The notes below the pieces were generated by a model. It was not told where the DNA came from. It made no database searches and was given only the letters and a program-made list of their open reading frames with translations. The translations under genes and the position numbers were made by a program. 61,453 bases of DNA, from positions 1-61,453 of the forward strand of contig JAEZFW010000005.1 in the NCBI GenBank assembly GCA_023417315.1. Direction: 5' to 3'. The stretch is from Pseudomonadota bacterium. GTDB taxonomy: Bacteria; Pseudomonadota; Gammaproteobacteria; Steroidobacterales; Steroidobacteraceae. Shown here in pieces: positions 1 through 8,990 of the stretch. Positions within the stretch are counted from its first letter, which is position 1. Every line of letters begins with the position of its first letter.

Positions 1-21
1 CTCTTTCATTGCACTACACGA

Positions 22-837
22 ATGGTTTCCGGCAATCCCATCTTCATCGGCGGCGTGCCGAGATCGGGCACGACGCTGCTTCGTGTGATCTTGGATACGC
101 ATCCCCGAATTGTTTGCGGCACCGAGCTGCGCGCAGTGAACGCGCTCGCATCCCTGTGGTCGTCTGCAGATCTCCATTCCGGGCGTGTGCTCCATGAGGC
201 GTACGCGTTGCCGCCTGACTCGGTCCGTGCAATCTTCTCCGAGCTGATTCTTTCGTTCTTGCTGCCGTCATGGAAGGCGAGCGGCAAGCCGCGCATCGCC
301 GAGAAGACCCCTTCCAACATCTTGGTGTTTCCGGAGCTGAGACAGCTGTTTCCGGACAGTCCGCTCATCCACGTTCTGCGCGATGTTCGCGATGTCGTAG
401 CGTCCCGCCTCGAGCGAGACCGCGAGAGTGCTGGAGCATCGTTCGATGCTGTCGCAACCGCCAGGCTGCGCGCGCGCGAATGGACTACGACGATGCAAAT
501 CAGGCGTCGCATGCTGGAGGATGCGAACCTTGCGAGCGCCTACTACGAGCTTCGTTACGAGGACCTCGTTGCGCATCCCGAGAACACGCTGCGCGGCTTG
601 TTCGAGTTCATCGGCGAGCGTTTCGATACCGACGTCTTGAGCTTCCATCGCGTTGCCCGAAACGTTTCCGGAACGGAGGAGTGGAGTGCACAAGCGGTGC
701 AACGCTCGATCTTCAAGAGCTCAGTGGGTCGTTGGCGAACTGTGCTCGGCAAAGCGGAGATCCAGGCGATCTTCGATGAAGCGGCGGATGCGAGCCGCGA
801 GCTCGGATACGTCTTGGACGAAGGTGCCGTCGAATGA
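22..837 (+). CDS. Sulfotransferase family protein
   Basis: Probably transfers sulfate from PAPS to an unknown acceptor. The 271-residue product has the PAPS 5'-phosphosulfate loop GVPRSGTT at residues 11-18 and a second sulfotransferase signature, RDVRDVVASR, near residue 119. These match the Sulfotransfer_3 type fold common in bacterial tailoring enzymes. The ATG at 22 sits eight residues ahead of the first beta strand, the normal spacing. No stop lies upstream in frame before the window edge, so a longer N-terminus cannot be excluded. It is the first visible gene of a tightly coupled operon: its stop overlaps the next ATG as ATGA. Whether the acceptor is a protein, lipid or polysaccharide cannot be read from the sequence. 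Confidence 0.85.
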   Translation: MVSGNPIFIGGVPRSGTTLLRVILDTHPRIVCGTELRAVNALASLWSSADLHSGRVLHEAYALPPDSVRAIFSELILSFLLPSWKASGKPRIAEKTPSNILVFPELRQLFPDSPLIHVLRDVRDVVASRLERDRESAGASFDAVATARLRAREWTTTMQIRRRMLEDANLASAYYELRYEDLVAHPENTLRGLFEFIGERFDTDVLSFHRVARNVSGTEEWSAQAVQRSIFKSSVGRWRTVLGKAEIQAIFDEAADASRELGYVLDEGAVE

Positions 838-1658
838 ATGCGCCGGCAGCTGCCATCCACGAGCTCGATCCCTTTTTCGTATGCGGTCCGCCGCGCAGCG
901 GGGTACGCCTGCTTGCCACGATCCTCGACGGACATTCTGTTCTGGGCAGCGGCCCTGAGCTGCCCTTCGTCGTCACCATGGCGCAGCAGTGGCGCGATCT
1001 CGATACCACGCTCGGCGTGAACCATGAAAAGAATTACGGCCTCAATCGCGAAACGACCCGAGAGGCGTTCCGTCTCGCGGTCCTCAAATTGTTTGAGCAG
1101 CGGCTGAGGCAGGCCGGCAAGCGCATCTTCGTGTATCACTCCTTCGCGGCGTCGTTGTGCATCGACACACTCGGCACACTGTTCCCACAGGCCAAGTTCG
1201 TCGTGCTGATGCGAGACCCTCGTGCGATCGCGAGCTCGCTTCTGAGCTGCAATTGGCGCAACCCGCGCACCGGAGAGCCATTGCCCTACACCTTGGATGC
1301 GACGGCAGGCGCGCGCTTCGTGGCCGAGTTCGTGCAGGTCGCGCTGCGCGCGGTGAGCGCACCTGGTCTGCAAGAACGCGTTACGTTCCTTCGCTACGAA
1401 GATCTCTGCCAAAGTCCCAGCGAGGTGCTCACGCGGCTCGCGACGTTCTTGGCTGTTTCGCCGATTGGACGGACAATATCCTCCGACGCAGCTGCGAAGA
1501 TCGTAGCGTCGAGCGAGACACCGCATCCGCCGCTGCGCCACGACACGATCGATCAAGCCAGTCTCAATCGCTGGCGCATGACGTTGAGCGCAAGCGACAT
1601 CGGCAGGATCGAAACGATCGCCGCCCCTTTGTTGCGCGCCTTTGGCTACATCCGATGA
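834..1658 (+). CDS. Sulfotransferase family protein (second copy)
   Basis: A second, divergent sulfotransferase of 274 residues. The PAPS loop is GPPRSGV at residues 18-24, where the usual second Thr is replaced by Val-Arg, and the 3'-phosphate signature MRDPRAIASS lies near residue 124. It starts at the ATG that overlaps the previous gene's TGA (834-837). It ends in another ATGA overlap with the oxygenase gene, so translation of all four genes is probably coupled. The low similarity between the two sulfotransferases suggests different substrates or a heteromeric pair rather than a recent duplication. Family is clear; substrate is unknown. Confidence 0.85.
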   Translation: MNAPAAAIHELDPFFVCGPPRSGVRLLATILDGHSVLGSGPELPFVVTMAQQWRDLDTTLGVNHEKNYGLNRETTREAFRLAVLKLFEQRLRQAGKRIFVYHSFAASLCIDTLGTLFPQAKFVVLMRDPRAIASSLLSCNWRNPRTGEPLPYTLDATAGARFVAEFVQVALRAVSAPGLQERVTFLRYEDLCQSPSEVLTRLATFLAVSPIGRTISSDAAAKIVASSETPHPPLRHDTIDQASLNRWRMTLSASDIGRIETIAAPLLRAFGYIR

Positions 1659-2395
1659 ACGCTCCGACACTCGAGACCGATCCGCCCGTACAGTTCGCCG
1701 CGCACATCGACGTGGGACGGATCGCGCAGGCGTTCGCTCGCAATGGCCGAGTTCACATCGCTCCTGTGTTGCGACACGGATGCGCCGAACGCGCTTATCG
1801 CAGTCTGGTGGAAGAGGTGCCGTGGCAGCTGCACCTAAACGATGGGGACAAGTCCTTCGATATCGCACAGGAGCAAGTACGAATCATGCCGGACGCGACA
1901 CGCGTGCTTTTGCACGAACGCGTTCAAGCGAATGCGCAGCGGGGATTCCAATACCTGTTCGATAATTTCCCGCTTTCCGATGCGCATGCGCTCGGCCGCC
2001 ACCTCGATATCTATGCAATGCGGGTGTTCGAATTCCTGAACTCGCCCGAGTTCCTCGACTTCGCACGTCGCATCACCGGCAGCCCTGCAATCACGATGGC
2101 GGATGCGCAGGCGACGCTCTATCGTCCCGGGCACTTCCTCACTCAGCACGATGATCTTGCTGCCGGCACCGAGCGTGTCGCCGCTTATGTGCTCAATCTG
2201 ACGCCGCAGTGGCGCGCGGATTGGGGCGGGATCTTGAACTTCCTGGATCGAGATGGACACGTCGCGGAAGGGTACACGCCGGCATTCAACGCGCTGAACA
2301 TCTTCAAGGTCCCGCAGCCGCACTCCGTCAGTTACGTTGCGCCGTTTGCTCAAGCCGGACGCTACAGCATCACAGGCTGGTTGCGAGCAAAATGA
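1655..2395 (+). CDS. 2-oxoglutarate/Fe(II)-dependent oxygenase, prolyl-hydroxylase-like
   Basis: The product has 246 residues. An iron-binding HxD is seen as HDD at residues 165-167, a distal His at about 223 (motif PHSV) and the 2OG-binding Arg at about 235 (GRYSITGWL). This order and spacing is that of P4H-type or Ofd1-type oxygenases, which hydroxylate an amino-acid side chain using 2-oxoglutarate and O2. The reading frame is open far upstream, but the ATG at 1655 is chosen because it overlaps the sulfotransferase stop (ATGA) and places the domain at the normal distance. Context suggests it modifies the same protein or peptide as its operon partners; that is inference. Confidence 0.85.
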   Translation: MNAPTLETDPPVQFAAHIDVGRIAQAFARNGRVHIAPVLRHGCAERAYRSLVEEVPWQLHLNDGDKSFDIAQEQVRIMPDATRVLLHERVQANAQRGFQYLFDNFPLSDAHALGRHLDIYAMRVFEFLNSPEFLDFARRITGSPAITMADAQATLYRPGHFLTQHDDLAAGTERVAAYVLNLTPQWRADWGGILNFLDRDGHVAEGYTPAFNALNIFKVPQPHSVSYVAPFAQAGRYSITGWLRAK

Positions 2396-4200
2396 GCACC
2401 GAGCAACAGCTCCAGCAAGCCTTTCTGCTCTGGCAGCAGAAGCGCTTTGCCGAAGCGCAATCAGCGTGCCTTGCAGTGCTTGGCCGCTCGCCTCTCAATG
2501 CGGATGGCTTGCATCTGCTCGGGCTGACGCGTAAGCAACTAGGCGATGCGATCGAAGCAGAGCGATACATTCGGCAGAGCATCCAGTTGCAGCCGGCACG
2601 GGCAGAGTTTCATGCAAACCTCGGAAATCTTCTGCGCACGCAACGACGATTGCAGGAGGCGCGTGCGAGCTACGAACGTGCGCTGAGCCTCGATGCGCGC
2701 CATGCCAACGCTCGGCTTGGTCTAGCACGACTGCTACCTGAGATCGGTGAGCATTCAGCAGCAGAAGAGCATTGCCGTGTGCTGATACAGCGCAACGGCA
2801 GCGATAGCGAAGCCTGGTCGGCGTTGGCTGGCGCGTTACGCGCGCAAGGCAAAGTCAGCGAGGCGGAAGCCGCCTACCGAGCAGCAACGAAACTGCGACC
2901 CGATTATGCCGCTGCTCATCACAATCTCGGCGCACTGCTCGCGGAAGCGAATCGGGCGGAAGAGGCGCTTACCGAGCTCGATCGCGCGCGAGCTCTAGGC
3001 ATCAATAGCCGCGAGCTTGCGCTGAACCGGGGGCACGCCCTTTTGAAGCTCTACCGGCTTGCAGAAGCTGAAGGCGCGTACGCTGAGGCTGTCGCGCTTG
3101 CCCCGCTCGACATCGATGCGCAACGCAGCCTCGCGCAGCTTCGTTTCATGCTCGGCGATGCCAAGTTTGCCCGTGATCTGGTCGCAGCTTGCGCGGCTCA
3201 TCCGCAAGCGCTCGCCCTGCAGATGCTGCTGGCCGAAACCGTTCGAAATGCCGGAGACTTGGCTAGCGCGGAAGTGCTGTTGCGAGATTTGATTGCGCGT
3301 AGCCAGCCTATTCCCGCGCTGCACAGTGCGCTCGCCGGAGTGTTGATGGAAGCAGGGCGCCTCAATGAAGCGCGCGAGCACGCGAAGCGAGCGCAAGAGT
3401 TGAGTCCCGAGCATCCTGCCATCATCGAGAATCTGATCGGTGTGGAGTTGCAACTCGGTGAAGCTCGCGCGGCGTTCGAGGCGATTCAAGCACAGCGATT
3501 GCGCGATCCACTGGAGCAGCGCTGGCTTGCTTATGAAGCACTCGCGGCTCGCCTGCTGGGCAATCCCCGCTACACCGAGCTCTACGATTACGATCGCCTC
3601 GTTCGCACATACGAGGTGGCGCCGCCCAAAGGCTGGTCTTCTATTGAAGAGTTCAACGTTGCGCTCGATGAAGTGCTCGGTTCACGCCATCTCTTCAATC
3701 GCCATCCGTTGGAGCTGAGTCTGCGGCACGGTAGCCAAACGTCTCGCAGCTTGTTGGTCGAGCAAGACCCTTTGATTCGAGCCGCTTTGGAGGCGTTCAA
3801 TGAGCCGCTCGCCGATTACGCAAGCTCGGTTGGAAACGCTCAGTCGCATCCCGTGAGCGCGCGCAACCGCGGCCAGCCGGTCATCGACAAATGCTGGTCG
3901 GTGCGATTGCGCCAAGAAGGATTTCATGTGAATCACATCCATCCCGAAGGATGGATCAGCTCGGCGTACTACGTCTCGGTGCCGCCTGAAACACTGGACG
4001 TGCAGGCGATGAACGGTTGGATCAAGTTCGGCGAGCCCAAATGGCCGGTACCGGGGTGCTCGCCCGAGCGGCACTTGCAGCCGCGTTCCGGTCGTCTCGT
4101 TCTATTTCCCTCCTACATGTGGCACGGGACCACGGCGATACATGGGCTTGCGCCACGCACGACCATCGCCTTCGATGCCGTACCGAGCGGCGAGCGTTGA
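2392..4200 (+). CDS. TPR-repeat protein fused to a C-terminal 2OG-Fe(II) oxygenase domain
   Basis: A 602-residue fusion. Residues 1 to about 370 are tetratricopeptide repeats, visible as recurrent pairs such as A-x-x-x-x-R-x-A-L-x-L followed by A-x-x-x-L-G. The C-terminal part has the features of the 2OG-FeII_Oxy_5 family: HIHPEGW at residues 515-521, SAYYV, then FPSYMWHG with a distal His at 578 and a later Arg in APRTTIAF. The TPR part probably binds a protein that the oxygenase domain, or its operon partners, modify. The start is the ATG at 2392, which overlaps the previous stop. A much earlier in-frame start at 2209 would lie inside the previous gene and is rejected. Confidence 0.85.
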   Translation: MSTEQQLQQAFLLWQQKRFAEAQSACLAVLGRSPLNADGLHLLGLTRKQLGDAIEAERYIRQSIQLQPARAEFHANLGNLLRTQRRLQEARASYERALSLDARHANARLGLARLLPEIGEHSAAEEHCRVLIQRNGSDSEAWSALAGALRAQGKVSEAEAAYRAATKLRPDYAAAHHNLGALLAEANRAEEALTELDRARALGINSRELALNRGHALLKLYRLAEAEGAYAEAVALAPLDIDAQRSLAQLRFMLGDAKFARDLVAACAAHPQALALQMLLAETVRNAGDLASAEVLLRDLIARSQPIPALHSALAGVLMEAGRLNEAREHAKRAQELSPEHPAIIENLIGVELQLGEARAAFEAIQAQRLRDPLEQRWLAYEALAARLLGNPRYTELYDYDRLVRTYEVAPPKGWSSIEEFNVALDEVLGSRHLFNRHPLELSLRHGSQTSRSLLVEQDPLIRAALEAFNEPLADYASSVGNAQSHPVSARNRGQPVIDKCWSVRLRQEGFHVNHIHPEGWISSAYYVSVPPETLDVQAMNGWIKFGEPKWPVPGCSPERHLQPRSGRLVLFPSYMWHGTTAIHGLAPRTTIAFDAVPSGER

Positions 4201-4235
4201 CTGCGTGAGGTTCCGCGGCGCTGTGATGCGACGAG

Positions 4236-4706
4236 TCACTGCAGGATGACGCGTGCTCCCGGCGCGATCTTCAATCGGTTCGCCGTTCCGCCCTTCAGCT
4301 CGAGCACTGCAGACGCAGGCTCTTTGGATTCGATCGATTCGAGCGACATGGGTTCGGTGTTCGAGACGACGTGGACGATCTTGCCCGACGCATCGAAGAA
4401 CACCATGTCGAGCGGGATATAGGTGTTCTTCATCCACATCGAGATCACGCGCTCGGAAGGATAGACGAAGAGCATGCCTTGATCGTCCTCGAGCTTCTTC
4501 ACGAACATGAGCCCCCGAGCCCGTCGTGCGTCATCGTCCGCGACCCAGATGCGAAAGCGGTGAACGCGCGCATCGGGGGTGGCGATCTGGAGCGTAGATC
4601 GTTCGAAGATGCGGTCGAGCTCGGTGCTGTCGCTCGCGAGCGCGCTCATCGCGAGCAGCATCGAGAGCAGGGAAATCCAAACGCGCGCTGTAGATCGGCA
4701 GGTCAT
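4236..4706 (-). CDS. DUF192 family exported protein
   Basis: A 156-residue protein with an N-terminal hydrophobic signal segment (residues 9-24, ending ALAS). A DUF192 domain follows, recognised by the R-x-R-GLMFVK region, the FVYPSERVISMWMKNTYIPLD core and a C-terminal ELKGG…L-I-PG stretch. The family's function is not established; members are small beta-rich secreted or periplasmic proteins. It is convergent with the TPR/oxygenase gene, 35 bases away. Its ATG overlaps the stop of the upstream minus-strand gene (4703-4706), so the two form a transcription unit. Confidence 0.8.
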   Translation of the reverse strand: MTCRSTARVWISLLSMLLAMSALASDSTELDRIFERSTLQIATPDARVHRFRIWVADDDARRARGLMFVKKLEDDQGMLFVYPSERVISMWMKNTYIPLDMVFFDASGKIVHVVSNTEPMSLESIESKEPASAVLELKGGTANRLKIAPGARVILQ

Positions 4707-5344
4707 CGGTTCACCACGGTTTGGTCGTTGGAGTTGTCTTCGGTCGCGAAGTCCACCGCGCCAGCGAAATCGAATCGCGACAACAGGACAGCACCCTTGC
4801 CTTGAACCGCGCGCGCAGGCTCTGTGCAGTAGCCGCGCGCGACGATGCGATAGGTTCTCGACTTGAATGGTGGACCGATCAATGCGATCTGTTTGACTTC
4901 ATCGAGCATGCACTTGTCGTCGCCTCGCGTGCTGTAGAACTCGCCGGCTCCCTCCCGAATGACCGTGACATTGACTGGGAGCGAGCGAGTGGACTGCCCC
5001 TCTTTCAGATTCGCAATCCCGAATACCAGTACGATTTTACTCGCACTGCGTTCATCGAACCGGCTAAACCGCAATCTGAGACCGCCATCGGGGCGGATCG
5101 CCCCCGAACATTCGGTGCCTTCGTTCGGCCAGTCGAGCTCGGCACTGAGCACGCCAGACAAGCGTGCGCGCACATAGCCATCCCCGCTCGCGAGGCAGCG
5201 GATCTGAGTTTCAGAAGCCTGTGCGTCGGATTTCTGCGCAGCTGGCTGAGCTGCACATGCGCACGTCAACAAACCCAGGAACACAGCAGCACATCCGTGG
5301 CCTCGATGCGAGAGCGGGGATCGAGCGAGAAGAGAGGGTTTCAC
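4703..5344 (-). CDS. Hypothetical exported protein
   Basis: I do not recognise a family. From the GTG at 5344 the product has 213 residues, with an arginine/histidine-containing head, a hydrophobic run (AAVFLGLLTCACA) and a plausible signal-peptidase site before AQPAAQ. It is therefore probably periplasmic. Four or more cysteines in the mature part could form disulfides. The frame stays open to 6466 opposite glgC, but that extension is antisense to a real gene and is not used. A second GTG at 5383, with GGAGG about 11 bases upstream, is an alternative start. It is cotranscribed with the DUF192 gene through an ATGA overlap. Confidence 0.55.
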   Translation of the reverse strand: MKPSLLARSPLSHRGHGCAAVFLGLLTCACAAQPAAQKSDAQASETQIRCLASGDGYVRARLSGVLSAELDWPNEGTECSGAIRPDGGLRLRFSRFDERSASKIVLVFGIANLKEGQSTRSLPVNVTVIREGAGEFYSTRGDDKCMLDEVKQIALIGPPFKSRTYRIVARGYCTEPARAVQGKGAVLLSRFDFAGAVDFATEDNSNDQTVVNR

Positions 5345-5506
5345 GTGGGAGAGGAACCGCCGATGAAGGGTGGCGTTCTGCACAATGCCGAATGCCTCCG
5401 CCGCAGGCAAGCGCCCGGCGCAAATGTGCCTGGCGCGCAGCCGAGCCTTGTCGGCTAATATGTCGGCCTGTCTGCAAAGCGTGTAGTGACTGCGAGAGAA
5501 AAGGAT

Positions 5507-6820
5507 ATGCAGGATAGAGTGATCCCCGACTCCGACGACCAGGCGCTGGCCGCCCTCTCGCAGCGTCAAGCCGCAGCGCGGCGCTACGTGAGCCGTCTGA
5601 CTCGCAACACGTTGGCCGTCGTGATGGCAGGAGGTCGGGGTGAGCGGCTCAAGCACTTGACGGATTTTCGCTGCAAACCGGCAACGCCGTTCGGCGGAAA
5701 GTTCCGCATCATCGACTTCGTGCTCTCGAATTGCGTGAATTCCGGTATTCGCCGAATTCAGGTGATGACGCAGTACAAGGCCCATTCGCTGATTCAGCAC
5801 ATTCAGCGAGGTTGGGGATATCTGCGTGGCGAGCTGGGCGAGTTCATCGAGATCATTCCTGCGCAGCAGCAGCTCGGCAATTTTTGGTATAGAGGAACAG
5901 CCGACTCGCTGTACCAGAACCTCGAAATCATCAGGCTGCACCACCCAAGGCACATCCTCGTGCTCGCCGGTGATCATATCTACAAGATGGATTACGGCCC
6001 GATGCTCGCTTCTCACGTCGAGAAGAAGGCCGACATCACGGTCGGGGTCGTGGAAGTGCCGCGCGAGCAGGCGACCGGTTTCGGCGTGATGAGCGTCGAT
6101 ACGAACTACCGCATCACGAAATTTTCCGAGAAGCCGAAGGAGCCTGAAGGCATCCCAGGCCGCGAGCAGTACGCGCTCGGTTCCATGGGTATCTACGTGT
6201 TCAAAGCGAGCCTGCTCTATCGATTGCTCGAGGAGCAGGCGCAGCGTGCGGACACGCAGCACGATTTCGGTCGCAACATCATTCCCGAAGCGCTGAGCAC
6301 GCTGAAGGTATACGCGTATCCGTTCACCGACGTGCAGACACGTGTGCAGCACTATTGGCGCGACGTAGGTACGGTCGATGCCTTCTACGATGCCAACATG
6401 GAGCTCGTGCACGTCAATCCCGAGCTCAATATCTACGATGAGCAATGGCCCATTTGGACCTATCAACGTCAGTATCCCCCGGCGAAATTCGTCCTCGACG
6501 AGGAAGGGCGCCGCGGCATGGCGGTCAACTCCGTCGTCTCAGGCGGCTGCATCATCTCGGGTGCGCACGTGAATCAGTCGCTCCTGTTCTCGAACGTGCG
6601 GATCGATGAACGCAGCTACGTCGAGCGCTCGGTGATCTTCCCTGACGTGCGGATCGGCGCAGGCTGTGTCGTCAAGCGTGCCATCATCGATACGGCTGGA
6701 ATTCTGCCGCCCGGGCTGCAGATCGGCGTCAACCCGGAAGAGGACGCCAGGCGGTTCTACATCTCGGAGAAAGGCGTCGTCCTCGTGACGCGCGATATGT
6801 TAGCCAAGCTTCGACAGTGA
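5507..6820 (+). CDS. glgC: Glucose-1-phosphate adenylyltransferase (ADP-glucose pyrophosphorylase)
   Basis: Makes ADP-glucose from ATP and glucose-1-phosphate, the committed step of bacterial glycogen synthesis in the cytoplasm. The 437-residue product shows the nucleotidyltransferase signature MAGGRGERL near residue 39, the FRCKPATPFGGKFRIIDF block, YRGTADSLYQN, the glucose-1-phosphate region FSEKP and a C-terminal left-handed beta-helix (SVVSGGCIISGA). Length is typical. The ATG at 5507 is preceded by GAGAAAAGGAT and is preferred over an in-frame GTG at 5486. It is divergent from the secreted hypothetical gene. The matching synthase glgA lies close by on the opposite strand; no branching enzyme or phosphorylase is in the window. 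Confidence 0.95.
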   Translation: MQDRVIPDSDDQALAALSQRQAAARRYVSRLTRNTLAVVMAGGRGERLKHLTDFRCKPATPFGGKFRIIDFVLSNCVNSGIRRIQVMTQYKAHSLIQHIQRGWGYLRGELGEFIEIIPAQQQLGNFWYRGTADSLYQNLEIIRLHHPRHILVLAGDHIYKMDYGPMLASHVEKKADITVGVVEVPREQATGFGVMSVDTNYRITKFSEKPKEPEGIPGREQYALGSMGIYVFKASLLYRLLEEQAQRADTQHDFGRNIIPEALSTLKVYAYPFTDVQTRVQHYWRDVGTVDAFYDANMELVHVNPELNIYDEQWPIWTYQRQYPPAKFVLDEEGRRGMAVNSVVSGGCIISGAHVNQSLLFSNVRIDERSYVERSVIFPDVRIGAGCVVKRAIIDTAGILPPGLQIGVNPEEDARRFYISEKGVVLVTRDMLAKLRQ

Positions 6821-6828
6821 AGCGCAAC

Positions 6829-6853
6829 GAGCGGCGCGCGGGTGCCGCTCTTC
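6829..6853 (+). terminator. Possible weak terminator or attenuator hairpin after glgC
   Basis: GAGCGGC at 6829-6835 pairs with GCCGCTC at 6844-6850 around an 8-base loop, just after the glgC stop. Only two T residues follow, so it may be an mRNA-stabilising hairpin or a partial terminator rather than a strong intrinsic one. Confidence 0.35.
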
Positions 6854-6881
6854 AAGAACGATTAGAAATTGTGAGGCCCAA

Positions 6882-7349
6882 ATGATGGTCCAATGCACAC
6901 GCGTCGTCGTGGTCGCGGCTCTCCTGACGTTAGCGGGCTGCGCCGCGTTCGCGCCCAAGCTGGAGGCGCCGCGCCTTGCGCTCGTGAGCGCCGCGATGAC
7001 ATCCGGCGATATCTTCAGCCAGACCTTCCTGGTCCGTATGAACGTCGAGAACCCGAACGATCGGGATCTGCCGGTGCGAGGCATCGACTATCAGTTATTC
7101 CTGGAAGGCGACAGCTTCGCAGAAGGCGTCACGCCGAAGCCGTTCGTCATACCCGCGAACGGCGAGACTGAATTCGACATCACGGTGCGTACGAACTTCG
7201 TGAGCAGCATCGGACGCTTGCTGTCGCGCCTGCAAGGCAAGCAGAAAGTCCAATATGTCATCGAGGGCAAGGTCCTTACGGACATCGGGATGCTCAAGAA
7301 GCTCCCGTTCCGCGAAAGCGGTGAAGTCGAGTTGGCGACGACCAGATGA
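6882..7349 (+). CDS. LEA type 2 family lipoprotein
   Basis: A 155-residue predicted lipoprotein: the N-terminal helix ends in the lipobox LAGC (Cys about residue 20). The rest matches the bacterial LEA14/WHy-type beta-sandwich: LVRMNVENPNDRDLPVRG, then F-x-L-x-G and a late V-x-G-K segment. Such proteins are tied to desiccation or osmotic stress in plants and are often envelope lipoproteins in bacteria, where the role is unclear. It lies 62 bases behind glgC in the same direction and may be cotranscribed. It converges with glgA, and a paired repeat fills the gap. Confidence 0.8.
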   Translation: MMVQCTRVVVVAALLTLAGCAAFAPKLEAPRLALVSAAMTSGDIFSQTFLVRMNVENPNDRDLPVRGIDYQLFLEGDSFAEGVTPKPFVIPANGETEFDITVRTNFVSSIGRLLSRLQGKQKVQYVIEGKVLTDIGMLKKLPFRESGEVELATTR

Positions 7350-7356
7350 TCCGGGT

Positions 7357-7455
7357 CGTGTGGACGTGTCACGTGCAGAGCGTGTAGACCTCAGTATGGA
7401 TTGCGCGGAAGCTCGCCCCAGACACATCTTACGTCTACACGTCTACACGTCTACG
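7357..7455. repeat. Paired inverted tandem-unit element A (unit about CGTGTAGA)
   Basis: The left arm, 7357-7389, holds degenerate CGTGTGGA/CGTGTAGAC units. The right arm, 7431-7455, holds three ACGTCTAC units. They are complementary across a 41-base spacer. The glgA stop codon (7443-7445) lies inside the right arm. It fills the gap between two convergent genes. Confidence 0.75.
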
Positions 7456-8900
7456 CGGGCCGTCAAAGCGCGATACATGGCGACATACTCCCCGGCCTGG
7501 CGCTCCCACGAGAAGTCTTGTGCCATTCCATTGCGCATCATCTGCAACCACGCGTCGCGATCTTTGTATAGGTCCAACGCAGTGTGAATCGCCCAACGAA
7601 TCCCGCCGGCATCGAAGTCGTTGAAGACGATGCCGGTGCCCCGGCGCGTGGCCGAATCCCACATCTGTACAGAGTCTGCCAATCCACCGGTACGCCGCAC
7701 GATCGGGATAGTGCCGTACTTGAGGCTATACATCTGATTCAATCCGCACGGCTCGTACATCGAAGGCATGAGGAACATGTCGCTCGCCCCTTCGATCAGA
7801 TGAGCGAGCTCGTCATGATAGCCGCGATGGAACACGACCCGATCCGGGAAGCGATGTTGCAGCCCGCTGAAGAATTGCTCGTAGTGCCAGTCGCCACTGC
7901 CCAGCGCGACGAAAGCAAGATCGCGAGTCGCGAGAATTTCCGGCAGCGTATCGAAGAGAAGATCGAAGCCTTTTTGAACGGTAAGGCGAGAAACGATGCC
8001 CATGAGCGGAGTCGTGTCCGCGACAGGCAGATTCAGCCAATCGAGCAGCCAGCGTTTCGTTGCGAGCTTTCCAGACAGATCGTCCGCGCTGTACCGGTGC
8101 TTTAGATAACGGTCGGTCGCTGGGCTCCACTCGGTGTAATCGACGCCATTCAGGATGCCGATGACACCATCGGCGCGTGCTCGGAGGTCCGCATCCAAGC
8201 CGTGTCCACCGATCGGCGTGCAAATCTCTTGTGCGTAGGTGGGGCTCACCGTGGTGACACGATGCGCGTGACGCACTCCTTCTCGCAGCCAATTGATCGA
8301 ACCGCCCGCCGCTGTATCAGGGGCCAGCATCCCGCTCACCTCGCCGCCGATGTCGTAGACCGTGCTGGGGGCGAAAATGCCCTGATAGCCGATGTTGTGG
8401 ATCGACATGACTGAGCGCGCGTTCGCGAATAATCCATCCCAGGCGTACAGCTTCTTCAGCATGAGCGGGATAAGACCGGTGTGCCAATCGTTGCAATGAA
8501 CGATGTCCGGTGCGAAGCCGAGCCGCTGACAGGTTTCGAGCACCGCACGCTGAAGGACCAAAAAGCGCAGATGCTCATCGATAGCCTGCGTGTAGATCGT
8601 CGCGCGATCGAATACCTCGGGGCAATGCACGAAGTAGAGCGGCACGTTCGACTCAGGAAGCCGGCCTTCGAGAATCGAGAAACGATAAAAATGCGGGCCG
8701 AGGTTGAGCGGTACACCTTGTGCCGAGTCGACGGCATGCGTTCCCCCAGCCCGGCCTCCGATACTCGAATACAAGGGCATGAACACGCGAACGTCATGTC
8801 CGAGGTTCTGCAAATGGCGGGGCAACACGCCCGCGACGTCTGCGAGCCCCCCGGTCTTCGCGAACGGGGCGACTTCAGAGGCGACAAAGCAGATACGCAT
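7443..8900 (-). CDS. glgA: Glycogen synthase (ADP-glucose-dependent, GT5)
   Basis: Transfers glucose from ADP-glucose to the growing alpha-1,4-glucan. The 485-residue length is standard for bacterial GlgA. Visible marks are the N-terminal FVASEVAPFAKTGGLADVAG with the KTGGL ADP-glucose loop, the HCNDWHTGL motif, the IHNIGYQG block, and the C-terminal MPSMYEPCGLNQMYSLKYG with RRTGGLADSV. The ATG at 8900 fits the family N-terminus. The last codons and stop come from the repeat arm of element A, giving a short VDV tail. It is on the opposite strand from glgC, so the two are not one operon here. Confidence 0.95.
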   Translation of the reverse strand: MRICFVASEVAPFAKTGGLADVAGVLPRHLQNLGHDVRVFMPLYSSIGGRAGGTHAVDSAQGVPLNLGPHFYRFSILEGRLPESNVPLYFVHCPEVFDRATIYTQAIDEHLRFLVLQRAVLETCQRLGFAPDIVHCNDWHTGLIPLMLKKLYAWDGLFANARSVMSIHNIGYQGIFAPSTVYDIGGEVSGMLAPDTAAGGSINWLREGVRHAHRVTTVSPTYAQEICTPIGGHGLDADLRARADGVIGILNGVDYTEWSPATDRYLKHRYSADDLSGKLATKRWLLDWLNLPVADTTPLMGIVSRLTVQKGFDLLFDTLPEILATRDLAFVALGSGDWHYEQFFSGLQHRFPDRVVFHRGYHDELAHLIEGASDMFLMPSMYEPCGLNQMYSLKYGTIPIVRRTGGLADSVQMWDSATRRGTGIVFNDFDAGGIRWAIHTALDLYKDRDAWLQMMRNGMAQDFSWERQAGEYVAMYRALTARVDV

Positions 8901-8904
8901 GTGC

Positions 8905-8990
8905 TGGCGACAGGCTACGGGCTACAGGCAACGGTCAGAGCGGAAACGGGGCGGCGCCTGGTTCTTGCGTTACAGCGCACGCCACGTACG
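8905..8990. repeat. Degenerate or half element B (unit about GGCTACAG)
   Basis: At 8911-8940 the sequence repeats GGCTAC(A/G)GG and ends in TCAGAG, like the left arms elsewhere. The expected right arm is only weakly present around 8962-8985 (TTCTTGCGTTACAGC). It occupies the gap between the glgA start and the phaR stop. Call this a decayed or one-armed member. Confidence 0.4.

Noticed and set aside
555..1868. 437-codon antisense frame across the sulfotransferase genes
   Set aside because: Spans three real genes on the other strand and has arginine/cysteine-rich shadow composition.
4703..6466. 587-codon minus-strand frame covering the secreted hypothetical gene and glgC
   Set aside because: Only the part up to about 5344 looks like a protein with a signal peptide; the rest is antisense to glgC.
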